From Chromera velia (Eukaryota; Sar; Chromeraceae): a DNA stretch of 17,500 nucleotides. Numbering within the stretch: the stretch's first letter is position 1; the number at the start of each line of letters is the position of its first letter. Both the position numbers and the translations under genes were made by a program. Shown here piece after piece: positions 1 to 9,510 of the stretch. Where the stretch lies: NCBI GenBank assembly GCA_018398765.1, contig JAHBMJ010001159.1, positions 1 through 17,500 on the forward strand, read 5' to 3'. The notes beneath the pieces are model-generated. The model worked only from the letters and a program-made list of their open reading frames with translations. It was not told where the DNA came from and searched no databases.

Positions 1-514
1 ATACGTCAACTATGCCAGAGCGCGGAAAACAAACAAATAAAACACGAACACAAACAGGACGAGGCAGAACAGGACAACTACCGAACATGCATGGCTATGG
101 AGGTGTATGGAAGGGTGCAGCTGGAAGAAGACCCACTCCTCTGGCTTTTTTGCTTTCCTGCCTAACTCTTCTTGCTCTCCTGCCTGGCTGAGCCCACGCC
201 CACCCAGCAGGAGACCCCTTGTCTCCTGCTCCTCTTTCTTGTCACCGCCCCATCTAGTCGCCTATCTGGGAGAACAGATTAACGAGAGAGAGAAACGGAT
301 AAAAGGGACAAACAGTACCTCTGGCCTATCTAGCTCCTTCTATACCCGAACCTAAACCCCAGTCGTCCCCACCCTGATCGAAAAAACAAACCCTATACAC
401 GCCTACCTACAAAGGGACGACAGAGGGGAAAGAGCAGACAACAAAAACAGGACACAAAAAAGAGAAAGAAAAAGCCCTGCACCCCTCCTCTCCAGAAGTT
501 CCACGTCACCGGAT
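1..514. other. No gene seen; downstream flank of the copia element
   Basis: This stretch lies just beyond the TGA that ends the copia pol frame on the minus strand. I see no domain-bearing reading frame. It holds A-rich and purine-rich runs (for example around 422-475) and pyrimidine-rich stretches around 120-250. If the element is complete it should contain 3' untranslated sequence and the start of a 3' LTR, but no copy of this sequence was recognised elsewhere in the window. A plus-strand frame at 107-355 shows no recognisable protein features. Confidence 0.5.
481..493 (-). promoter_or_regulatory. Candidate polypurine tract of the copia element
   Basis: On the minus strand the sequence reads GGAGAGGAGGGG and is followed directly by TGCAGG, about 20 bases after the pol TGA. 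LTR retrotransposons place a purine-only plus-strand primer immediately before a 3' LTR that begins with TG, so position and composition both fit. No matching LTR copy was found to prove it, so this is inference from position. Confidence 0.3.
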
Positions 515-1144
515 TCACGCCATCTCCCTACCAGGGAGGGCATACTTGGTCATCACGTTCACCACGTTCCTCGATCGTGCAATCCATTGGAGATCTGCCC
601 CAAGGACACGTATCTCCTAAGTGCACCACTCCAAAACGCCCTGCATGGTCGCATCGGTCTGGGCTTTGCCAGACTGGAACTGGTCGTGGAGGGGGCCGGA
701 GTCCGTGTAGACGATCACACGGACCTTCGTGAGGCCCCACATTGCCTTAACGAGGGCAACGATGCCGAACAGCTTCTTGAGAAGAAACTCAAAGGCAAGC
801 ACCTCCCCGGCAGTGGAAGACCCGACCTTCCTGCCCGCCCTCTTGGTAGCCCACGCAATCCAGTTCTCCAGGAGGGACCGCAGGTCCCCTCGCAGCTTGA
901 TCGAGTGCAGGATCCTGACAACATAACCTAACCGTGCAGCGTAAGTCGCGAACTTGAACGCTGCGTCGAAGTACGCGTGTATGACGGGCACGAGCCCCAC
1001 GCTCGTGAAAACCCGCTTGTCAGGGTGCCTTTTCAGCATCTCGATGATGCGCACGACTGTCTTGAAGACGCGCCTGGAGGGCTTCGAAATCGACTGCGCT
1101 ACCGTGTGGCCCCACACCGCATGGAGCGGATTCATCCTCACCCC
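515..1144 (-). CDS. Copia RNase H domain (pol C-terminus)
   Basis: This is the pol C-terminus, which degrades the RNA strand of the RNA-DNA hybrid during reverse transcription. It continues the reverse transcriptase frame after a TAG-TAA pair at 1145-1150. The segment RRVFKTVVRIIEMLKRH matches the copia connection motif (VKRILRYLKG type). The acidic residues expected of RNase H can be placed as D in AYFDAAF, E in STAGEVLAFE and D in VIVYTDSG. The motif IAWATKRAGRKVGSSTAGE corresponds to the ISWSSKKQ...SSTEAE block of the family. A TAG at 617-619 interrupts the frame, after which the family-typical ending resumes (SRNVVNVMTKYALPGREM, equivalent to N.AD.LTK) and stops at TGA 515-517. The homology on both sides of the TAG shows that it is internal to the protein, not its true end. 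Confidence 0.82.
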
Positions 1145-1150
1145 TTACTA

Positions 1151-2143
1151 CAGAGTCCCGACTCCAGTATGGATCGGCTTCTCATACTGGTTGTCAACCT
1201 CTTCCTCGGTGGAGGGCTCAGCACTCTTGCCGTCCAAACCCTTCCAGGGTTTGCTCGGATGCTTCTCCTTTAAAATCTCCCATAGAGGAGTGGTGTCGGT
1301 ATTCTCGAGGTATGAGACCTGGGAGAGGTGAATCTCCCCCGTGGAGACTCTGAAGATGTCCACTCCAGAAAACTTCCTCTCTGATCCCTCCCCGATCACA
1401 CACACGGACCCAAAGCCCAGCCTCTGGTTGAGGGTCTCCTGAAGGGCCTTGTGCTCCTTCAGAGGGGCTTTAGTCAGCAAATCATCTATCCAATTCATGA
1501 CGATGGCTTGGGCTCTCCCTCCCTCAGGGGGAGCCTTGACTACGATGGCCGTATCCACGTGCTTGAACCCCAACTCCATGCACACCCCCTCCAACTTATG
1601 GTCGAAAATTTGGGCCGCACAGGGCAGTCCGTAGAAGCCCATCTCCACCAAGTACGTGCCTCCGGGCTTGTACTCAGCCGCCATCCTTCTCAGCTCCTCG
1701 TACCTGTCGTCAGGGATGTCCTTGAAGGGGTTCTCCTCAGGGACTCGAGGCAGCACAGAGGGCAGTGTCGCACTGACCCGCTCAGCGTTGTGATCCTTGG
1801 AGGTCAAGAAGGCAGCGGTCACATCCACCGCCCCCATCTTCATTCCTGTAGACACAATGAAAAGGCAGACGGTGTTAATCCCCGCGACGGATGGCGTTCC
1901 GACGTAGGTGTTAACGAGTCGGCCATCCAGGAAGCCCTTTGTGAAAAACCTCGGCTTAGGCTTCCGGGCCCCATCGTCCATCTCTTTCCAAGTGTATCGC
2001 CAGCCCATACCGACGACCGCCCGAACCTCGTTCCTCTTGACCCTTCTGCCGAGCGTCCGATTTCCCATAATGTTCTCCAGCCACTCCTTTAGGGCAGCGA
2101 GCTTGTGAGACCCCGAGTCTATCTCCTCTTTTGTGGCGGGAAG
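1151..2143 (-). CDS. Copia reverse transcriptase domain
   Basis: This domain copies element RNA into DNA inside virus-like particles. In order the sequence shows KPRFFTKGFLDG (family KARLVAKGF), the palm motif AVDVTAAFLTS with the first catalytic aspartate (codon about 1823-1825), LVEMGFYGLPCAAQIFD (family KSLYGLKQAPRQW), and NWIDDLLTK with the aspartate pair at 1481-1492. The usual box is YVDD, so the first position is tryptophan and the second isoleucine, a variant worth noting. The segment before it, from 2143, holds KEEIDSGSHKLAALKEWLEN, which matches the position of the family's N-terminal part. The frame enters across a TAG at 2144-2146 and leaves through TAG (1148-1150) and TAA (1145-1147) into RNase H in the same frame. 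No frameshift was seen inside the domain. Confidence 0.88.
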
Positions 2144-2146
2144 CTA

Positions 2147-3250
2147 GGTAGAGCCCTTCTTGAAACGGCTCATCTCCTCCTCATATACGGCAGCTCCCGT
2201 GAACAGGAATCCTGACCAAGGTTTCCTGGATGAAAGGCAAGACAGGTGAGGAAGACCGCACCACCTACTCCTGGTGGGGCTCTTGGGCGTCTTAGCCCAT
2301 TTGGGACTGCCCTCTTCCCTCTCCCATGCCATTGCCCCAGCAAACGACCGAATGCCTCTTTCCTCTCGGAAATCATCCTTCCAGTTCCTCCCCGTCACCT
2401 TGGGCACTCTCCTTGCTCGCTCTTCCCTCAAAACCTCCATCACACAGAGGGTGTTGAACCGCTCCCACTGCGGGCCTTGCAAAACCTCATCCACCTTGTT
2501 TATTTCCTCAACCTCCTCTTTGGGTGGGTTCTGCCTCACGTTCGGTCCTTCTCCTACCTTGGGAAGTTTCCGACCCCCCAGGACACCCCACTCATCATCC
2601 GAGGAGCTGCTGTCGCTCCCGGAGCCCGGGCCGCTTGCCTCAAACGTTGACAAGCTGGCTTCCGAGACATACCCGTCCCTGTCCATAGACGCAATCATAG
2701 ATGAAGGCTCCTCATCCGTCTCCACATTCTCCACAATAGGGCCCAGTGGCTCAACTCCCCCAACCTCATTCCCTTCATCAGATGCCCCCTCAGCAGCAAG
2801 AGGACCTCCATGGTCCTCCGCTCGCTCCTCTCCGCCTGTGTTCAAAGGAACACCAGGTTGAGACTCAGCAGCCTCGGGGGCAATACGTGCCTCCCCCTCG
2901 ACAGGAGGCACAGCAGGGACAACAGAAGAGGAAGGCACAGCAGAGGAAGACGACGATGCGGAGGGATCTGCAGAGACCGCGTCTGCAGAGCCCTTTGCAC
3001 CCTCTACCTTTTCTTCCTCCGGCAGTTTCCAAACTCCAACTTCCCAGAGTTAGACGGGGTCGTCAATCATGCACACAGCTTCTTCGGGGACTCTCCCTCC
3101 CCGAATGTCGAACACGTGCTTGATGGACGACCGCTTCACTCTCCCATCCTTGATTTCCTTGACCTTGAAAGCAAGGGGGTCCCTTACCGATAGATCAAGC
3201 GCGAGGTCTGCCCATCTGTAGCTCCTACGCGCCTTTGAATGGAGGGCCAC
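2147..3250 (-). CDS. Pol linker upstream of reverse transcriptase, Ser/acid-rich
   Basis: This stretch is in the same frame as the reverse transcriptase. Its first part (about 3052-3250) is basic and compact, with [20 protein letters not shown] and [21 protein letters not shown] at 3050-3052 interrupts the frame. The next part is low-complexity, with serine, proline, valine and glutamate runs and an acidic [10 protein letters not shown] block. The last part (about 2147-2480) becomes charged and ordered and probably forms the start of the polymerase module. Copia pol proteins have a variable linker between integrase and reverse transcriptase, so the position is as expected, but this one is long. 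I recognise no enzyme in it. The frame joins the upstream one near 3255-3270 through a one-base change. Confidence 0.6.
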
Positions 3251-3260
3251 GAGCTTTTTC

Positions 3261-4970
3261 CTATTGTTCCTCTAGACAACTGCCCCCTTCACGGGGTGGG
3301 CCTCCATCGGCTGACGATCGTACGAGGAGAACTCCAGCGCAGCTGGACCCAAAACTCTCCTCTCTTGGATGGGAGTTCCTTGTTCGGACCGGGACGTACC
3401 TATCTGCGGAAGGGTCAATCGGCCTATCCTCCGGTTCCGACTCGTCACCTCTACCCCTCTCGGCAGAAGACTCTGCTCCTCTTTCGTCGTCTCCGTCATC
3501 CCCGGAGAAGATCCTTCTCACAGACAATCTTCGCAGTCGTCTGCGAGCAGATAGATGGAGGCAGGCCCTCTCCCCCACGGAGATGCCGTGATGCAGAGCT
3601 TGGGAAGATCCGGGAGGAACGTCCCCCCCGCCATCTCCACCTCCCTTATCATCAGTCCCCCCGCCCCAGTCTCCTCCAGAATAACCCCCTAGAGGTGGGT
3701 CGTGCAGAGACTCGTCTGGGGAAGGGTCCCCTTGACCCCCATCTCTATCAGGAGGATCCCCCCCATCATCTCTATCGTCTGAGTCTGATCCGCTCAATCT
3801 GCCCCACAGTAGAGACTCAGAAGCGAAGGTGTCTTCGTCAGTCTTCTCATCTTCAGCACCCGAAGCACAAGCGTGAGGGGACCCTTCCCCTCCCCTTCTG
3901 TCTCTGCCTGTCTTTGCTACGGACGCATCCGAGAGCTCCTCCCAAGCTCGATCCCCGCGGCCGACCTCGTTCTTGTCGACCCTGTCCCTGGGGTCTTTGG
4001 GAGGGACGACCTGTACCGTGGGGTCTTCTCTCTCAAAGTTCAACACGATGGGGCGCGAGCAGTCATCGTGGTGCTTCGACCGGTGGAACATGCACCTGAC
4101 CTGGTAGCACATCTCACAGACGAGGTACCACGCCTTCTCATCTTCGTTGCTTTTTGTCCCCCGGAACATATCCCAAAAGTGTTCCATCATCCGATCTCCT
4201 CCTTCCGTGTACGCCCGAATGCTTGCAGCCACCAGATCCGGGTCGTAAGAGCTCGGAAGAACATAGTTCTGGAACTCGATCCGCTTGTACCCGTAGTACC
4301 TCTCGGGAAAACCGACAGCCATGGACAGCCTGACTGTCCAGAACTTCCCCTCCAAAGGGGTCCAGTAGGTATACTTGGCTCCCGGGGGCTCAATCTGAGA
4401 CAAACCGTCTGTTTCCCTCAATTCCCTGTCAGCCTCGATCCACTCCTGCTTTGGCCTGTCCAAGTAGTTGAGCGCTGTGTACATGTAGTATCGCCCCCTG
4501 CGCTTGCCCCCAGCGGCATCGGAAACAATAGAGACTTGGAGACTCATCGAAGTGGTCCATCCCTCTGGGATCTCAATCTGACGGGGCTGTGGAGGCGAGT
4601 GCAGATAGACGCCCTGGTTCTGTGACATGATCTTCTTGAGGCTCTCCTCCTCAAGATCGAAACCCATATCTCCAGGGAACACCCCACGTGCTTCCTGGAT
4701 TTCATCCTGTGTCCTTGTAGCACTCCCGCTTCTCCATGAGTCCCCTTTGATGCCCGTTGTCAGTCGGGGTGCCAAGTAGTTCTTGAGGGTGTCCAAAACC
4801 TCTCCCTGAGCGATCTCCCCCAGATCGGGGTGGAGCATGAGCGCAAAACGACGAGTCCAAGCGTCATACACCCCCCGGTGGTACGTTATGAACACCGGCC
4901 TCTCCATCTTCCACTTGTAGCCCAGGTTTCTCCCCGTTAGTCCCCAGGAGGCGATGCCCCTTCTCATCAC
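3261..4970 (-). CDS. Unrecognised large domain between integrase and RT, with acidic tail
   Basis: This is an uninterrupted frame of 569 codons inside the copia pol region. Residues about 1-320 look globular: aromatic-rich, with ordered stretches such as [19 protein letters not shown] and [20 protein letters not shown]. Residues 285-304 (4059-4118) hold a Cys/His cluster, [20 protein letters not shown], that could bind zinc. Residues about 320-569 are low-complexity, rich in Asp, Gly, Ser, Arg and Pro, and probably disordered. Typical copia elements have no domain of this size here, so it may be an acquired module. The frame enters at a T6 run (4972-4977), where the upstream frame [11 protein letters not shown] fails to continue unless one base is skipped, and leaves near 3261 at a TAG. 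The initiator methionine is doubtful, since the segment is probably part of one polyprotein. I do not assign a function. Confidence 0.62.
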   Translation of the reverse strand: MMRRGIASWGLTGRNLGYKWKMERPVFITYHRGVYDAWTRRFALMLHPDLGEIAQGEVLDTLKNYLAPRLTTGIKGDSWRSGSATRTQDEIQEARGVFPGDMGFDLEEESLKKIMSQNQGVYLHSPPQPRQIEIPEGWTTSMSLQVSIVSDAAGGKRRGRYYMYTALNYLDRPKQEWIEADRELRETDGLSQIEPPGAKYTYWTPLEGKFWTVRLSMAVGFPERYYGYKRIEFQNYVLPSSYDPDLVAASIRAYTEGGDRMMEHFWDMFRGTKSNEDEKAWYLVCEMCYQVRCMFHRSKHHDDCSRPIVLNFEREDPTVQVVPPKDPRDRVDKNEVGRGDRAWEELSDASVAKTGRDRRGGEGSPHACASGAEDEKTDEDTFASESLLWGRLSGSDSDDRDDGGDPPDRDGGQGDPSPDESLHDPPLGGYSGGDWGGGTDDKGGGDGGGDVPPGSSQALHHGISVGERACLHLSARRRLRRLSVRRIFSGDDGDDERGAESSAERGRGDESEPEDRPIDPSADRYVPVRTRNSHPREESFGSSCAGVLLVRSSADGGPPREGGSCLEEQ

Positions 4971-4971
4971 A

Positions 4972-5484
4972 AAAAACGGGGCCTGGATCCTTCACCCGCC
5001 TTCCCCGCGAAGGAGCGCGATTGTGCTGCCGCACCGTCCCAGGCGTGCGCAGTACCCCAGGGCCTGACGGGTCCAGGATGGTCCCCTTCATCAAAGAGCC
5101 GAGCGGGACAAAGAAATCCGGCAGCGGCGCCTCCCTGAAGTCGACGGAAGCCCTGTTGGACACAGCAGGAGAGAGAGACCAGGCTCGGGCGCCCGCCACC
5201 CCTGCTTCCCTTACCAAGGCCTTGGTCTGAGCAGGGGAGGGGTCGGAGGGCTCTACAGGAGCAGGGGGAGGGAGGGAGGGAGGCAGTGCAGAGGGAAGGG
5301 CAGAGGAAGAGGAGAGGGCAGAGGAAGACGATGACGAAGCCGACGCCTGCGCCTCCGTGCTTGAAATCTCCTGATAGCCCTCATGAAGGTGAGTGAGGCG
5401 AGGGGCTTCCCGCAAGCCTACAACACCTTCGCCCTCATCCGCCAGTTGGAAAGAAAATTTCCTCGCTGCAACCCCATCCGCCAC
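4972..5484 (-). CDS. Pol linker, Ser/Ala/Pro-rich
   Basis: This segment sits between the integrase tail and the unrecognised domain. It opens with [20 protein letters not shown] and passes into a serine run and a proline-rich stretch (about 5240-5330), then a more ordered part ending in [10 protein letters not shown] before the T6 run. The same frame can be read upstream to about 5755 if a TAG at 5572-5574 is passed, but an alternative frame through 5450-5750 is equally plausible, so the true path there is unresolved. It reads as a flexible spacer in the polyprotein. No enzyme motif was seen. Confidence 0.5.
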
Positions 5485-5754
5485 TGTGTCCCTCGCTGCA
5501 ACTCCTCGTACCGTCCCACCGGAGATGTGCCCGGAAGGACTAGAGGGAATCCCCTGTGACTGAGGTCGCTCCTACCTGCCCGTCTGTGGTAGCGAGCGCT
5601 TGTGCCCCCCTCCTGCCTTACAGAAGTTTTCTAGAGTCGGGGATCCTCCTGGTCTCCGCCCGCCGGAGCCAGGAGGATGGTACCGTCTTGATCGAAGCGA
5701 GGCCCCCCCTAGAGGCAGAGGGTGTCCGAACCTCCCTGAACCTAAGTGCCACTT

Positions 5755-5910
5755 GAAAAAATATAATCAAGATCATCTCTATCTGTGGCATCTTTTTTCA
5801 AGAAACCGTCTACGCCTGCGGCGTAGACGGTCAAGACACCGTCCAGATATGCTGCTTTAGCTTTCAAGACACCATAAATGATCCGCGCCTGCGGTGCAGA
5901 CTTTCAAGCT
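5755..5910 (-). repeat. 33-bp-spaced repeats encoding 11-residue units, with a hairpin
   Basis: On the plus strand CAAGAAACC or CAAGACACC recurs at 5799, 5832 and 5865, exactly 33 bases apart. Related CGCCTGCGGYGYAGAC blocks occur at about 5814 and 5886. Read on the minus strand, one frame gives successive 11-residue units of the type GVLKAKAAYLD, GVLTVYAAGVD, GFLKKDATDRD, so this looks like a short coding repeat within the copia pol linker. The block also contains a near-perfect inverted repeat (5805-5831), with arms of about 12 bp around a loop of about 3 bases. The reading frame here differs from both neighbours, so at least one indel flanks it. Confidence 0.5.
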
Positions 5911-6243
5911 TATCCAAAAATGCGGCCCAAACTTTTAAGTGGTACTTAGGTTTAGGGAGGTCGTTGTCCGGAACCATCTGCAGATGCTCGGGATGGACCT
6001 GCAGGACGGTAAAACGTTCCCCTTGAACGTTTCTCTCCTTGTGCCTGTGGAGAACCACGACAACATCGTGCGTGAGCGGAGCCAAAAACTGTACAATGAC
6101 TCCACGCAACTCTGTTCCCAGGGAAGGCATGGACACTACCGCGGTGTCCCCCACTCTCCATCCAGGAGGCGCTCTCTAAAAGGGTAAAAGGTCAGGGTAA
6201 AAGAGATGTCTCCCACCGTTCTGTGAAACGTACAGGAATACCC
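5864..6243 (-). CDS. Copia integrase C-terminal region
   Basis: This frame follows the catalytic core after a one-base frame change near 6245. A TAG lies at 6176-6178. Beyond it the protein reads GWRVGDTAVVSMPSLG, LRGVIVQFLAPLTHDVVVVL and GERFTVLQVHPEHLQMV. This is a beta-rich, SH3-like pattern suited to the DNA-binding tail of an integrase. The assignment rests on position and character, since copia integrase tails are poorly conserved. The frame closes with TGA at 5864-5866 inside the 33-bp repeat block, where another frame takes over. Confidence 0.55.
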
Positions 6244-6690
6244 CTAACGTTCCCCCATCGCCACGAGGTGAATCATAGCAAGGGGAAACCGGTGGTTCGG
6301 GTCTGATATGAGGAAGGCCACTCCCTCCCGATTGCTGCGGATGCAGCGCTCGACCAGAGCCTGCAGACCCTTTCCAACGTACGGAGGTCCCTGACGGTAC
6401 TCGATGGGGTGGAGTGCGGGGGACCCGTCCCTCCGGAGCCATGACTGGAAGGAGGCATCCGCTCCCGCCTTCTCTCCGTCCATGCACACCAGGTGCGGAC
6501 GCCCCAGCCAGCGAGCAAAGTAATGTGTGCAGTCGATGAGAGAAGCCTCATCCTTCTTCTTAGCTGGGTAGGCCAGAGAGAACCCGGCTCCTAGCTCGTA
6601 GAGGACGACCATCATCCCGAAGCCTTCACGAGAAGATCCTTGAAGAACCAGATATCGACGATCTAGACCGTTCTCTTGATCGGCCTCCAA
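6244..6690 (-). CDS. Copia integrase catalytic core (rve)
   Basis: The core inserts element DNA into the host genome. The acidic triad can be placed as D10 (NGLDRR), D71 (HLVCMDGE) and E114 (QALVERC). D-to-D has 60 residues between and D-to-E has 42; the family norm for the second gap is about 35, so a short insertion is likely. The context fits copia integrase well: YPAKKKDEA matches the K-K-S-E-A block and GPPYVGKGLQALVERC matches PYTPQQNGVAER. The upstream HHCC finger is in another frame, and a one-base change near 6670-6690 joins them. The listed methionine is not a true start, since this is internal to pol. Downstream the protein continues in a third frame from about 6243. Confidence 0.8.
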   Translation of the reverse strand: MEADQENGLDRRYLVLQGSSREGFGMMVVLYELGAGFSLAYPAKKKDEASLIDCTHYFARWLGRPHLVCMDGEKAGADASFQSWLRRDGSPALHPIEYRQGPPYVGKGLQALVERCIRSNREGVAFLISDPNHRFPLAMIHLVAMGER

Positions 6691-8141
6691 TCTGCCGACA
6701 GCTTCTCACTCCTCTTGTGAATCCGGGGAGTGATCGCGTTCTTCAGCTGACAGAGGGGACACGCAGAAACCCACCTTTTGCAGTCCTTATCGATGTCAAT
6801 GCCCTCAGCCGTGAGAGTCTCCTTGAGATCGTCGAAGTTCTGGTGTCCGTAGCGCGTGTGCAGCGCCATCACTTCACGCTTCTGGTCGATCATGACGGCC
6901 GAGAAGGCAGCCAGGTGCGTCCGTTCGTACCCGTAGTCCCATGGTTTGAAGTGGGCAGCGCCCCCAGCATCAAACTTTCTCACCGCGAGAAAAGGACCTT
7001 GCTGACAGTGGTCGGTGTCCGCCAGCTCCGAGGCAGTCCATCCACCCACGACCCAATACGTGATCGGGTAAGCAGCCACAGGGACCTCAACGCCATCAGG
7101 TATGGCCCTGAAGTCCTTCTTGGCCGACCTCTTCTTCTCCGCATCGGGGAGAGGGGTTCGGGGAATCCTCTCATAAGGACCCCACTGCTGCCTCAGCCTC
7201 TGCACCTTGTTCCACCGGTCCCATACCTCCTGCAGTGACTGGAACCGGTACCTGCACGAACCTCCTTCAAGTTGGGGGCCGCCCCCAAAGAAGTGCCCAA
7301 AGGACTCGTTCGGGATGGCCTTGTAGTGCGGGCTGCGGTCATACACTGCTCGAGGGAGGTGGTTGAGGCCGTATCCGTCTGGCCTGTCTCCCTAGGGCTT
7401 GTGGATGATGCAGGCCTCCGGTGCCCCCACCTTGAAGGGGGTGTCCATGACCTCAATATCAACCTGTGGAATGCCCTGACGCACCCCCTCCTGGTACATC
7501 AGGTCCATAGACAGCCTCACTCCATGTGAGATCTGCCTCTCCTCCTTCGTTTTCTCAGCCCACACGCGGTAGGCGGGAAGGACATCCTTCGGCGAAGAAC
7601 GAGGGACGAAGAGACCTGCACCAGGAGCCTTGCGAATCAGCACGTCAGGGAGATTCGGCTGATCAACCGTGTGGAGGAGGCAGGGGACGACAATGTTCTT
7701 TGGAGCGCCGGAGGGGTCATGAGTCCCGAACTGGATGCCAAAAATCGTAGGACATGAGAACACCGCCTCATCGCCCAGTCCCCGCGACTGGAGGGGCATC
7801 TCCAATTGCACCTTCCACTCAATGAAATCTTGTCCCGTAACAAGATGCTCATAGTGCCGGTGCTGCGTCCTTCTGGGAAGCCCCTCGTCTGGGGGCCTGT
7901 CCCCCTCCTCCCCAACACCCCCCGTGAACAAACCCGTCCAGTCCAGGATATCCGGCCCCCCAAAGGCACGGATGAGGCTCCTCACCTTCCTCCAGGAGAT
8001 GAGGTTCCCGAACGTACAGGAGTTAATATGGATCTTGATGACCCTGTACTTGACGAGCTCGCATTTCCCGAAACCTGGTAGACTTCGAACTTCTCTGGAA
8101 ACCCAGCCCGTCGCTGGGTCCTGTTCGGGTCGTTTATTAGT
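6663..8141 (-). CDS. Pol N-terminal segment with HHCC (GAG-pre-integrase) finger
   Basis: The C-terminal part carries HTRYGH and, 28 residues on, CPLC (6750-6860), an HX4H...CX2C zinc finger that precedes copia integrase cores and helps bind LTR ends. Upstream the frame is open to about 8141 apart from one TAG at 7392-7394. That upstream part is ordered, with [46 protein letters not shown] and [15 protein letters not shown], and should contain the aspartic protease by position. I cannot find a convincing D-S/T-G-A motif; DILDWTGLF is the nearest and is weak. Near 8000-8190 the frame switches from the previous segment, probably by two one-base changes. The frame ends in a TAG at 6663-6665 as the core takes over in another frame. 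Confidence 0.68.
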
Positions 8142-9510
8142 TCACTCTCGTACTGGGAGACATGTAGATAGCAGACTTTGAACCAGAGGGCACCGCACCC
8201 ATGGTGGTCTCATCCTCCGGACCCCGTGTGCGAGAGATAGCCTCAGGGAGATGGAGGTCCTGCTCCTCCATCATATTCCTGATGCGCTGGACTCCTCCCA
8301 CAGTGAACTCCGACTGGAAGGCTTGCATGACCGTCATGCAAGTCTCCAAACCTGCAGGGAAGATAGCCCACCCCATACATTCCAAGCCTGTCCGTTCAGG
8401 CTCATTGGACAAGATCGTTTGCCAGGCTCCACGGACTCCTTCTCTCCATACATCGACCCCCGTGTGGGTCCCAACAGGATCCCAGGCAGACAGGCACTCC
8501 ATAGCCCCATCATGCCATACATGGAAGGTCGTTGTATCATAGTCGGGCGAGTACTTGGGTCCCGGCTCATAGCACAAAGGAAGGCCAAGGCGGTCTACAA
8601 AGCGAACCTTTCCGAGAGACCCCTCCCCGTGAGTGATCATCTCCTCACCTTTGGATGCATAGATGGTCAGGTTGAACGAGTCCCCCTTCCCACGTGAGAT
8701 GCCACCCATCACTACAACATCATCATCGTCATCCTGACCCCCAGGACCGACAGTCTGCGAGGACACAGGAGGGACACTACCCCCCCGCTGCGCCTGTCCG
8801 GAGTCTGAGTTCTTCTTCTCGAAGTTCTCATTGTTGAACCTGCCGGGAGAAAGGGTGCGCCTACCATGGCTGCGACCCCCACCGCCTCCTCTCCCCCCTA
8901 AGCCGCCCCCACGACCAGGATAGGGAGACCCTCGACGGTCTCCAGAGCCGCCTCCATGGCCTCCTCCTCCCGGAGGACCCTTAGGGCGGCCCCCCGAGCC
9001 ATCTCTATCCTACCCGGTCTTGTCCATCTGCTTCATCATCCACCGCTTCTTCGCGTTCTCGTCAGGGCAATTGTTGGGAGCATGGCCTATCGTTCTACAC
9101 GATGGGCAGCCGTCCTTCTTCCAAATCTAAGGACAGGCCCCATGGCCCCCCCACTCTGCATATCCGTTCGGACAATTGCATCTCAGGTACTGCCCATCGC
9201 AGTACCCGTGGGGAAGGCTCTTCCTGCTGGCAGGATCCCAACACGCTTTGTCCCACAAAGACCCAAACTCTCCATCCCACTGACCGGGTTTGATGGGAGT
9301 TTCTTCAGGTCCTGCCATTGTCCCGATGAACGCATCCGATCCGGTTCCGTCCCAGTGTCGGACACCATATCGATCAAGAACGGGGTTCGTGTTGGGGCCC
9401 CTGGGGTTGACAACGGCCTGAGTGGGAGGACGGTCCTTTCCTTCCACCAGAGGAATTGGACCCAGGAGAGCGCCCCCGATTAGAGCTCCCTCCACCATCC
9501 CCCTTGCCAA
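8137..9510 (-). CDS. Gag/nucleocapsid zinc knuckle and unassigned segment
   Basis: This frame overlaps the end of the Gag frame and carries a CCHC knuckle, [14 protein letters not shown] (CX2CX4HX4C, 9067-9108), the RNA-binding signature of retroelement nucleocapsids. Just upstream lies another Cys-rich piece ([16 protein letters not shown]). Downstream is a Gly/Arg-rich stretch of RGG character (about 8860-8990) that probably binds RNA too. TAG codons at 9127-9129 and 9010-9012 flank the knuckle, yet the protein features continue smoothly across both. From about 8766 to 8140 the protein is ordered but unrecognised, and it could hold a divergent protease. The frame ends in TAA-TAA at 8134-8139, close to a frame switch into the integrase segment. 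Confidence 0.68.

Noticed and set aside
107-355. Plus-strand 82-codon frame
   Set aside because: It is Ser/Pro-rich with no domain or start context, and sits in probable element flank.
1451-2092. Plus-strand open frame of 213 codons
   Set aside because: It is the shadow of the copia reverse transcriptase, whose motifs lie on the minus strand.
3239-4625. Plus-strand open frames of 286 and 250 codons
   Set aside because: They lie opposite the 569-codon minus-strand frame, are rich in Pro/Arg/Ser, and show no domain.
7900-7960. DILDWTGLF as the aspartic protease active site
   Set aside because: It lacks the D-S/T-G-A core and the downstream flap pattern, so the match is too weak to call.
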